22,605 bases of DNA. Source: Bacteroidales bacterium. Lineage in GTDB: Bacteria > Bacteroidota > Bacteroidia > Bacteroidales > UBA932. Shown here piece by piece: positions 13,256 to 19,731 of the stretch. The position numbers were made by a program, and so were the translations under genes. The stretch covers positions 1 through 22,605 of the forward strand of contig JAILAO010000085.1 of assembly GCA_024681565.1 (NCBI GenBank). The letters run 5' to 3'. The notes under the pieces were generated by a model. The model ran no database searches and was not told the origin of the DNA. It saw only the letters and a program-made list of their open reading frames with translations. How positions within the stretch are numbered: the stretch's first letter is position 1; every line of letters begins with the position of its first letter.

Positions 13256-15046
13256 TCAGGAGTCGAGTTTGAGGACGGCCATAAAGGCGCTCTGAGGTAC
13301 TTGGACGCTGCCGATCTGGCGCATCCGTTTTTTGCCTTCCTTCTGTTTCTCGAGCAGTTTGCGCTTGCGCGTGACATCTCCGCCATAGCATTTGGCGGTC
13401 ACGTCCTTGCGGACCTGCTTGACGGTCTCGCGGGCGATGATCTTGGCGCCGATGGCCGCCTGGATGGGGATGTCGAACTGCTGGCGCGGGATGAGGTCCT
13501 TGAGCTTGACGCACATCCTGCGCCCGAAATCGTAGGCGTTGTCTTCGTGGATGAGCGTGGACAGGGCATCGGCCGGTTCGCCGTTGAGCAGGATGTCCAG
13601 CCGGACGAGCCGGGCCGGACGGAAATCCATCACGTGGTAGTCGAAAGAGGCGTATCCCTTGGAAATGGTCTTCAACTTGTCATAGAAGTCGAAAACGATT
13701 TCGGACAGGGGCATGTCGTATGTGAGTTCCACGCGGTCGGCCGTGATGTAGTGCTGGCCGATGAGCGTGCCGCGGCGGTCCAGGCAGAGCTTCATGATGG
13801 GACCGAAGAATTCGGACTTGGAGATGATCTGCGCCCGGATATAGGGCTCTTCGATGTGGTCGATGAGCGTCTGGGCGGGAAGCCCGGACGGGTTGTGCAC
13901 GTCCACCACGTCACCCTGCGTCGTATAGACTTTGTAGGAGACGTTGGGGACCGTGGTGATCACGTCCATGTCGAATTCGCGGAACAGGCGTTCCTGCACG
14001 ATCTCGAGGTGCAGCAGGCCCAGGAATCCGCAGCGGAAGCCGGAACCCAGGGCCAGCGAGCTCTCGGGTTCATAGACGAAGGACGCGTCGTTGAGCTGGA
14101 ATTTCTCCAATACGGCGCGCAGTTCTTCGAACTTGTCCGCCTGTACGGGATACATGCCCGCGAAGACCATCGGCTTGACTTCTTCGAAACCGGCGATGGC
14201 TTTTGCGCAGGGATGCGCCACATGGGTGATGGTGTCACCCACCTTGACTTCCGTCGCGCTCTTGATGCCGGTGATCACATAGCCTACGTCTCCGCAGCCG
14301 ATTTCCGCCGTGGGGACGAGTTTCATCTTCAGGATGCCCACTTCTTCGACCTCGTAGTCCATCCCGGTGGCGAAGAATTTGACCTTGTCTCCCTTGCGGA
14401 TGGAGCCGTTCTTGATCTTGAAGTAGGCGATTACGCCGCGGAAAGAGTTGAAGACGGAGTCGAAGATAAGCGCCTGGAGGGGCCCCTGGGGGTCGCCCTG
14501 CGGCGCCGGAATCTTCTCTACGATGGCGTCCAGGATCGGCGCCACTCCTTCGCCCGTGCGGGCGGATACCTTGAAAACATCTGCCGGGTCGCAGCCCAGC
14601 AGGTCGCAGATTTCGTCCGTGACGACCTCCACCTGGGCGGATTCCATGTCGATCTTGTTGAGGATCGGGATGATCTCCAGCCCATGGTCGATGGCCATGT
14701 ACAGATTGGAAATGGTCTGCGCTTGCACACCCTGCGAGGCGTCCACGACGAGGAGGGCGCCTTCGCAGGAGGCAATGCTTCTCGAAACTTCATAGGAGAA
14801 ATCCACGTGCCCCGGAGTATCGATGAGGTTGAGTTTGTATTCCTCTCCCCGGTAGTGATGGACCATCTGGATGGCGTGGCTCTTGATCGTGATGCCCTTC
14901 TCCTTCTCCAGATCCATGTCGTCGAGCACCTGGTTCTCCATATCGCGCGCCCCCAAGGTACGGGTCAACTCCAGCAGGCGGTCGGCTAGCGTGCTCTTGC
15001 CGTGGTCGATGTGCGCGATGATGCAGAAGTTCCGAATGTTTTTCAT
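13256..15046 (-). CDS. lepA: Elongation factor 4 (LepA)
   Basis: The 596-residue length is right for LepA. GTPase motifs are G1 AHIDHGKST (11-19), G2 EKGITIKS (49-56), G3 DTPGH (76-80) and G4 NKID (130-133). The C-terminal LepA-specific region is present, including GSGFRCGFLGLLHLEI and the last domain rich in Lys/Arg ending VPQSAFMAVLKLDS. LepA is a membrane-associated ribosomal GTPase that acts on stalled or initiating ribosomes. It lies 5 bases after the tkt stop, which suggests cotranscription with transketolase. Confidence 0.98.
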   Translation of the reverse strand: MKNIRNFCIIAHIDHGKSTLADRLLELTRTLGARDMENQVLDDMDLEKEKGITIKSHAIQMVHHYRGEEYKLNLIDTPGHVDFSYEVSRSIASCEGALLVVDASQGVQAQTISNLYMAIDHGLEIIPILNKIDMESAQVEVVTDEICDLLGCDPADVFKVSARTGEGVAPILDAIVEKIPAPQGDPQGPLQALIFDSVFNSFRGVIAYFKIKNGSIRKGDKVKFFATGMDYEVEEVGILKMKLVPTAEIGCGDVGYVITGIKSATEVKVGDTITHVAHPCAKAIAGFEEVKPMVFAGMYPVQADKFEELRAVLEKFQLNDASFVYEPESSLALGSGFRCGFLGLLHLEIVQERLFREFDMDVITTVPNVSYKVYTTQGDVVDVHNPSGLPAQTLIDHIEEPYIRAQIISKSEFFGPIMKLCLDRRGTLIGQHYITADRVELTYDMPLSEIVFDFYDKLKTISKGYASFDYHVMDFRPARLVRLDILLNGEPADALSTLIHEDNAYDFGRRMCVKLKDLIPRQQFDIPIQAAIGAKIIARETVKQVRKDVTAKCYGGDVTRKRKLLEKQKEGKKRMRQIGSVQVPQSAFMAVLKLDS

Positions 15047-15051
15047 CTAAA

Positions 15052-17073
15052 TCAGAAGAGCTTGTTTACCTGCTCGTACACGTTCTCCGCCGTGTAGCCG
15101 AGCTTCTCGTCGAGGACCTTGTAGGGGGCGGAGAAGCCAAAGGACTCCAGACCCCAGATGGTGCCCTCGGCCTCGGGGACAAGGCCCTGCAGGGTGACAG
15201 GCAGGCCGGCGGTCATGCCGAACTTCCTGACACCGGCGGGGAGGACGCTCTGCTGGTATTCCTTGGACTGCTGGCGGAACAGACCCTCGGACGGGACGCT
15301 GACCACGCGGACCTTCTTGCCGTCGGCGCGGAGCAGCTTGGCACCGGCCTCCAGGGTGGAGACTTCGGAACCGGAAGCCACGAGGATGACATCGGGGTTC
15401 TCGTCGGAACCGGCCACGATGTATCCGCCCTTGGCTACCTGGCTGTAGTCATTGCCTTCGGGGAGGTTGGCGATGTTCTGGCGGGAGAAGAGCAGGGCTG
15501 TCGGGGTGGCCGTGTTGGCCATGGCGATCTTCCATGCTTCCGTGGTCTCCTTGGCGTCTGCGGGACGCAGTACCAGGACGGAGTTCCTGCCGTGATGGTT
15601 CTTGAGTTTCTCCATCAGGCGGATCTGGGCCTCCTGCTCGACGGGCTCATGGGTAGGGCCGTCCTCGCCGACGCGGAAAGCGTCGTGGGTCCAGATGAAC
15701 TTGACCGGGATCTCCATGAGGGCGGCCATACGGACGGCCGGCTTCATGTAGTCGGAGAAGACGAAGAAGGTTCCGCAGGCAGGGATGACGCCGCCGTGCA
15801 GGGCCATGCCCATGCAGCAGCAAGCCATCGTGAGCTCGGCGACACCGGCCTGGAAGAAGGCGCCGGAGAAGTCGCCGGCCTTGAAGGCGGTGGTCTTCTT
15901 GAGGAATCCGTCGGTCTTGTCGGAGTTGGACAGGTCGGCGGAGGCGCAGATCATATTCGGCACCTGCTCCGCGAGGGCGGACAGGCAGGCCGCAGAAGCG
16001 GAACGGGTGGAATCATTGTCCTTCTGGACGACTTTGCTCCAGTCGATTTCCGGGGCCTTGCCGCTGAGCCAGTCGGCGAGCTGGGCCGCTTTCCCAGGGT
16101 TGGCGTCCGCCCAGGCCTTCTCTTCGGCCTTGCGCTCTGCCGCGATGGCGGAGAGTTCCTTGGCGCGGTTGGCATAGAGTTCCTTGACGTCGTCGAAGAT
16201 GGCGAACGGATGCTCGGGATCGCCGCCCAGGTTCTTGATGGTATTGACGAAGGCTCCGCCGCCGAGGGGAGCGCCGTGCGTCTTGCAGTTGTTCTCGTAG
16301 GAACTGCCGTCCTCCTTGAGGGCGCCCTTGCCCATGATGCACTTGCCGATGATCATGGTCGGCTTGCCCTGGACCTTCTTGGCAGCGTCCAGCGCCTTGC
16401 GGATCTGGTCGATGTCGTGGCCGTTGATCTCGATGACCTCCCAGCCGAAGGCGCGGTACTTGGCTGCCGTGTCCTCGTTCATCACGACGTCGGTCGTCGT
16501 GGAGAGCTGGATGTCGTTGGAATCGTAGAAGACGACGAGGTTGTCCAGGCCGAGGATGGATGCGATGCGGGCACCGCCCTGGCTGATCTCCTCTTCGACG
16601 CCACCGTCGGACAGGTAGGCGTAGATGGTCTCACGGGAGAAAGTCGGGTTGCCGGTATGGGCGGCCAGGAACTTGGCGGCGATAGCGGCGCCGATGGCGA
16701 GGACATGCCCCTGTCCGAGCGGACCGGAGGTGTTCTCGATGCCGCGCTCGAGGTTGAGCTCGGGATGTCCGGTCGTGGGGGCGTCCCACTGGCGGAGGTT
16801 GGCGAGTTCGTCGAGGGTGAACTTGCCGGCCAGGCACAGCTGGCTGTAGAGCATCGGGGCCATATGGCCCGGATCGAGGAAGAAGCGGTCACGGCCGGCC
16901 CAATGAGGGTCCTTGGGGTCGTATTTGAGGTACTCGGAGAAGAGTACGTTGATGAAATCGGCTCCACCCATGGCACCGCCCGGGTGACCGGATTTGGCCT
17001 TTTCGACGGAAGCGGCAGCCAGGATTCGGATGTTGTCTGCTGCGTGATTGAGAACGCTGATAGGATTTGCCAT
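15052..17073 (-). CDS. tkt: Transketolase
   Basis: The 673-residue single-chain enzyme carries out two-carbon transfers of the pentose phosphate pathway using thiamine diphosphate. Visible are KSGHPGGAMGGAD (27-39), HPE with the sugar-phosphate site (103-105), the ThDP motif SDGGVEEE...N (Asp156, Gly157, Asn186), the His in KTHGAPLGG, and the pyrimidine-domain region HDAFRVGEDGPTHEPVEQ. The first Gly of the usual GDG is Ser155, which I also recall from Bacteroides homologues. It heads the run tkt-lepA-yqaA, with lepA 5 bases downstream. The start at 17073 (MANPISVLNHAADN) follows an A-rich leader lacking a Shine-Dalgarno. Confidence 0.97.
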   Translation of the reverse strand: MANPISVLNHAADNIRILAAASVEKAKSGHPGGAMGGADFINVLFSEYLKYDPKDPHWAGRDRFFLDPGHMAPMLYSQLCLAGKFTLDELANLRQWDAPTTGHPELNLERGIENTSGPLGQGHVLAIGAAIAAKFLAAHTGNPTFSRETIYAYLSDGGVEEEISQGGARIASILGLDNLVVFYDSNDIQLSTTTDVVMNEDTAAKYRAFGWEVIEINGHDIDQIRKALDAAKKVQGKPTMIIGKCIMGKGALKEDGSSYENNCKTHGAPLGGGAFVNTIKNLGGDPEHPFAIFDDVKELYANRAKELSAIAAERKAEEKAWADANPGKAAQLADWLSGKAPEIDWSKVVQKDNDSTRSASAACLSALAEQVPNMICASADLSNSDKTDGFLKKTTAFKAGDFSGAFFQAGVAELTMACCCMGMALHGGVIPACGTFFVFSDYMKPAVRMAALMEIPVKFIWTHDAFRVGEDGPTHEPVEQEAQIRLMEKLKNHHGRNSVLVLRPADAKETTEAWKIAMANTATPTALLFSRQNIANLPEGNDYSQVAKGGYIVAGSDENPDVILVASGSEVSTLEAGAKLLRADGKKVRVVSVPSEGLFRQQSKEYQQSVLPAGVRKFGMTAGLPVTLQGLVPEAEGTIWGLESFGFSAPYKVLDEKLGYTAENVYEQVNKLF

Positions 17074-17107
17074 ATGATGTATTTTTAGTTAGTTATTTCA
17101 AATCGTA

Positions 17108-17115
17108 CAAAAATA
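17108..17115 (-). promoter_or_regulatory. Putative -7 box TATTTTTG for the tkt operon
   Basis: The minus strand reads ATTTGCTATTTTTGTACG; TATTTTTG matches the -7 consensus and lies 34 bases before the ATG at 17073. A second TTTG-like block nearby leaves the exact start uncertain. Confidence 0.45.
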
Positions 17116-17212
17116 GCAAATATTTTTGTCATTCCCGGATAGAATCACCCGCCCTCTCCTCTTTTTTTCAAGAAAAGGGATCCAATGGCAGAAGATGTCA
17201 TAATAGCTGCGC

Positions 17213-17244
17213 TGATCCTGTGCCGTGATCACGGCACAGGATCA
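17213..17244. repeat. Perfect 32-bp palindrome centred on the yidD stop codon
   Basis: TGATCCTGTGCCGTGA (17213-17228) is followed at once by its exact reverse complement (17229-17244). The right half encodes the last four codons of yidD plus the stop, and the left half lies just outside. As RNA it forms a 13-bp stem with a 6-base loop. No T-run follows on either strand, so it is not a standard Rho-independent terminator; it could be an atypical terminator, an mRNA end stabiliser or a protein-binding site. Confidence 0.9.
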
Positions 17245-17471
17245 TAGCCGGACCCTCCCCACGGATGGCAGCGCAGGATGCGCTTGAGACTGAGCCAGAA
17301 TCCTTTGAAAGGCCCGTATTTGCGGAACGCCTCCAGGGCATACTGCGAGCAGGTCGGCGTGAAGCGGCAGGTCGGCGGCTTGAGCGGCGAGATGCAGATC
17401 TGGTAGAATTTGATCAGCAGGATGAAGGGTGCGGAGAGCACCCGCTTGCACAGTTCCAGGAAATTCTTCAT
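17229..17471 (-). CDS. yidD: Membrane protein insertion efficiency factor YidD
   Basis: This 80-residue protein has the family core FYQICISPLKPPTCRFTPTCSQYALEA, given by its ends here (residues about 22-48), with three cysteines and the C-terminal CHPWGGSGYDPVP. The N-terminal amphipathic helix attaches it to the inner membrane, where it helps YidC insert proteins. Its ATG overlaps the rnpA stop in ATGA (17468-17471). The end of the gene is one arm of a perfect palindrome. Confidence 0.96.
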   Translation of the reverse strand: MKNFLELCKRVLSAPFILLIKFYQICISPLKPPTCRFTPTCSQYALEAFRKYGPFKGFWLSLKRILRCHPWGGSGYDPVP

Positions 17472-17872
17472 TGCCCGTCGGAATTGTCCCGGGGTGTGCC
17501 GGCGGAATCCAATTTGGCCTGGATTCGCTGCAGGATGTCGGCGACCTCCGCGTAAAGTGTTTGGAAATCAGCTATTTCGCTCTGCGAATAGGTCAGCAGC
17601 AGATCGATCCCGGTGGATGGGAGCAACGCTTTTTGCAAGCGGTATGCCTCGCGCATGCGTCGCTTGAGCAGGTTGCGCCGGACGGCGCGTTTGTAGAACT
17701 TCTTGGGAACGGAAACCATCAGGCGGTTGCACCCGGTGTCACGTCCGGCCGCCCAGCAGAAGCGTATGTGCGGCGTAATGCCCCATTTCCCATCGGAAAT
17801 GAGTGCGGAGACGGTGGTCTTCCCGCACAGCCTTTCCTCCTTCGGGAGGGTATGGCCTTGCGGAGACGTCAT
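17468..17872 (-). CDS. rnpA: Ribonuclease P protein component RnpA
   Basis: The 134-residue protein is the small protein subunit of RNase P, which trims the 5' leader of tRNA precursors. The diagnostic basic block FYKRAVRRNLLKRRMREAYR (about residues 79-98) is intact, preceded by LMVSVPKKF. The N-terminus, with KEERLCGKTTVSALIS, fits the family's L-x-x-x-x-x-F region. The start ATG abuts the hemD stop directly (TAG then ATG, no spacer), and the stop overlaps the yidD start, so translation of hemD-rnpA-yidD is likely coupled. No rpmH gene precedes it, unlike in many other bacterial phyla. Confidence 0.95.
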   Translation of the reverse strand: MTSPQGHTLPKEERLCGKTTVSALISDGKWGITPHIRFCWAAGRDTGCNRLMVSVPKKFYKRAVRRNLLKRRMREAYRLQKALLPSTGIDLLLTYSQSEIADFQTLYAEVADILQRIQAKLDSAGTPRDNSDGQ

Positions 17873-18604
17873 CTAGCAGGACTGGATATAGAGTTCTACC
17901 GCTTTGCTGATGGAAGTGGCCTCGGGGGTCGGGGCCTTGAGGGCGATCTGGTAGCCGGCTTCTTCGAGCGAACGGACCACCGCCTTGCCGAAAGAGATGA
18001 ACTTGAGGCTGTCCGGCTTGAAATCCGGGAAATTCTCGCGCAGGGATGCTACGTCAGCCGGATTGCACAGCACGGCGACGTCATAGGACGGGAGATCCAC
18101 TTCGTGGAGGTCCTGGGAGACGGGTTTGACCAATACGCCGACGGTGTAGTCCAGCTTGGCTGCGGAAAAGAGCGCCGTGATCGGGTTGGTGTTGGACCCT
18201 TCCGTCGTGGTGATCAGGAACTTTTCACCTTTGTGCTTGGCTGTGATGAGGGCGATGATGGAGGCCGGGGTGCCGGTGCCGTAGAAGATCTTGCGCTTCC
18301 GGTAAACGATGTGCTTCTGGAGATACATGGCCACGGCCTCGGTCGAGCAGAAATATTTCATGGTTTCAGGAACCTTGAAACGCATTTCTTCACACAGTTT
18401 GAAATAGGCGTCGATGGCATGTCGGGAGGAGAAGACAATGGCCGTATAGTCGGGAAGATTGATATGCTCCGCGCGGAACTCCTTGGCAGAAAGCGGTTCG
18501 ATGAGAAAGAAGGGGTGGAACAGAAGTTCGGCCCCGTATTCATTCTGCAGGTTCTCGTAGGGCGTGAGATTGGACGGGACTTGCTGGGAAATCAGGATCT
18601 TCAT
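17873..18604 (-). CDS. hemD: Uroporphyrinogen-III synthase-family protein (HemD)
   Basis: The 243-residue protein belongs to the HemD fold family, which cyclises hydroxymethylbilane to uroporphyrinogen III. Typical parts are the N-terminal MKILISQQVPSNLTPYENL, the segment YTAIVFSSRHAIDAYF (residues about 53-68), the central YGTGTPASIIALI, and the C-terminal APTPEATSISKAVELYI. HemD is poorly conserved in sequence, so support is family pattern plus the familiar Bacteroidetes order DUF4271-hemD-rnpA-yidD. No other haem genes lie nearby. It follows the DUF4271 gene by 15 bases. Confidence 0.9.
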   Translation of the reverse strand: MKILISQQVPSNLTPYENLQNEYGAELLFHPFFLIEPLSAKEFRAEHINLPDYTAIVFSSRHAIDAYFKLCEEMRFKVPETMKYFCSTEAVAMYLQKHIVYRKRKIFYGTGTPASIIALITAKHKGEKFLITTTEGSNTNPITALFSAAKLDYTVGVLVKPVSQDLHEVDLPSYDVAVLCNPADVASLRENFPDFKPDSLKFISFGKAVVRSLEEAGYQIALKAPTPEATSISKAVELYIQSC

Positions 18605-18619
18605 CTTGCTGCAAATTGA

Positions 18620-19327
18620 TCAAAAAAACACAACAACCGCTACCATCAGGGCAGCCGGTATTATTTCGAGCCCGCAAAGATACAAAAATGTTGTGAATCC
18701 CATACCAAAACTGCCCAAAAATTGTCCGGAACGTATGAGCGCAAACAGGTAAATCACTGCAATTTCCGCCCACAGGACGGTGCGGATGACGGCGTCAGGG
18801 ACGTGCAGCATCGAGAGAAAACCGACACTGAGAAGCATCAATGCGGTCAGCAGGATGAAATAGTTGTACGGATTGTGCCTGAGGGTGGCGAACTGCTCCG
18901 AACCCATCCTGCGGGGGCGTATCAGCAGGTAGAAGAGGGACCGGACCAGGATGAAGGCGACCAGCAGGCCCAGGGTGGCCGGAGCGCTCCATTGCGGTGG
19001 AATGCCCGCGAAGAAATCCGGACGCATCAACGCATAACGGTCCGCCATCAGGCAGAAGGGCAGGGTGCAGATCAGGGCTGAAAAGTTGCGCGAGCGGGCC
19101 GTCCCGATGCTGTGCTCCAGGGCCTCGGCGCCGCGGGTACGGTCGAAGCTGTACAGCAGGTGCGGGATCAGCCGGAGCAGGTCCGGCAGGCCGGACAGGA
19201 GGAGGAAGATGGCGACGACCGCCAGGATGCGGTTGGTCAACAGGTCGCTCCACGCGGGAATGCCGTCCAGCCCGGGAACCGGACCGGCGGACATGGCCAG
19301 GGAACCGCTCTTGAAGACCTCTTCCAT
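18620..19327 (-). CDS. DUF4271 family integral membrane protein
   Basis: The 235-residue protein has about six to seven hydrophobic segments: near 33-53 (ILAVVAIFLLLSGLPDLLRL), 83-98, 117-136 (APATLGLLVAFILVRSLFYL), 153-171, 180-198 and 210-235. The motif RHNPYNYFILLTALML is a recognisable DUF4271 feature. The family is restricted largely to Bacteroidetes and its function is unknown, but it is nearly always beside hemD. It sits 3 bases after the SUI1 gene and 15 before hemD. Confidence 0.88.
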   Translation of the reverse strand: MEEVFKSGSLAMSAGPVPGLDGIPAWSDLLTNRILAVVAIFLLLSGLPDLLRLIPHLLYSFDRTRGAEALEHSIGTARSRNFSALICTLPFCLMADRYALMRPDFFAGIPPQWSAPATLGLLVAFILVRSLFYLLIRPRRMGSEQFATLRHNPYNYFILLTALMLLSVGFLSMLHVPDAVIRTVLWAEIAVIYLFALIRSGQFLGSFGMGFTTFLYLCGLEIIPAALMVAVVVFF

Positions 19328-19330
19328 CTG

Positions 19331-19678
19331 TCAGTTGCCCCGTTTGGCGTTGTAGCCCATCCCGGTGAGCAGGGTCACGAGTTTGTCGCGCAGGTCTCCC
19401 TGGATGGTGATCTCTCCGTCCTTGGCTGTCCCGCCCACCCCGCATTTGGTCTTGAGGGTCTTGGCGAGTGCGGCGAGGTCGTCGGCCCGGCCGACGAAGC
19501 CTTCGACGAGCGTGACCTGCTTGCCGGCGCGCTGACGCCGGTCGATGCGGACGGTCAGGCGTTGCTTCTGCGGCGGGAGCGTGTCAGCTTCGGGTTCTTC
19601 CGCCGCTGTCTGATATTGATAGTCGGGGTTCGTGGAATAAACGACACCCAGACGGTTTTTCCAGTCCTGTTGTGCCAT
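19331..19678 (-). CDS. SUI1/YciH-type translation initiation factor
   Basis: The 115-residue protein has a disordered acidic N-terminus (to about residue 38) and a SUI1 domain: LTVRIDRRQRAGKQVTLVEGF, then DDLAALAKTLKTKCGVGGTAKDGEITIQGD and a C-terminal VTLLTGMGYNAKRGN, cited here as landmarks of the eIF1-like fold. Bacterial YciH discriminates against unusual initiation complexes in E. coli; its role in Bacteroidetes, where leaders lack Shine-Dalgarno sites, is not known to me. It is the first gene of the five-gene minus run ending in yidD, and it diverges from the DUF2723 gene. Confidence 0.93.
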   Translation of the reverse strand: MAQQDWKNRLGVVYSTNPDYQYQTAAEEPEADTLPPQKQRLTVRIDRRQRAGKQVTLVEGFVGRADDLAALAKTLKTKCGVGGTAKDGEITIQGDLRDKLVTLLTGMGYNAKRGN

Positions 19679-19695
19679 CGGTGGAGTAATTTTTG

Positions 19696-19703
19696 CAAAG
19701 ATA
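19696..19703 (-). promoter_or_regulatory. Putative -7 box TATCTTTG(C) for the SUI1-yidD operon
   Basis: The minus strand reads TATCTTTGC, 17 bases before ATG 19678. The box and flank (GCAAAGATAANGATTTTT on plus) closely repeat those at the PPTase/mdh divergent promoter at 6897. Confidence 0.6.
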
Positions 19704-19717
19704 AGGATTTTTAATTG

Positions 19718-19725
19718 TACCTTTG
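19718..19725 (+). promoter_or_regulatory. Putative -7 box TACCTTTG(C) for the DUF2723 gene
   Basis: TACCTTTG matches TAnnTTTG and ends 6 bases before ATG 19732. A TTTTG at 19691-19695 lies 22 bases upstream, slightly far for a -33. The box is 14 bases from the opposing -7 box of the SUI1 operon. Confidence 0.55.
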
Positions 19726-19731
19726 CAGGTT

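Noticed and set aside
13301..14989. A 562-codon plus-strand open frame across lepA
   Set aside because: Antisense shadow of lepA, which is complete and unmistakable; the translation has no family features.
15592..17088. A 498-codon plus-strand open frame across transketolase
   Set aside because: Antisense shadow of tkt, rich in Gly/Glu/Val/Leu as expected from reversing its codons.
17074..17212. Possible RNA gene or small protein in the tkt-yidD gap
   Set aside because: Apart from the tkt -7 box and an A/T-rich leader I see no stable fold or coding pattern; a weak CTTTT/AAAAG hairpin near 17161 is too short to call.
17185..17247. A 20-codon plus-strand mini-ORF starting near an AAGGGA, running into the palindrome
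   Set aside because: It is very short, has no promoter box of the local type, and Shine-Dalgarno-like sites are not used by the other genes here. Chance is the simplest explanation.
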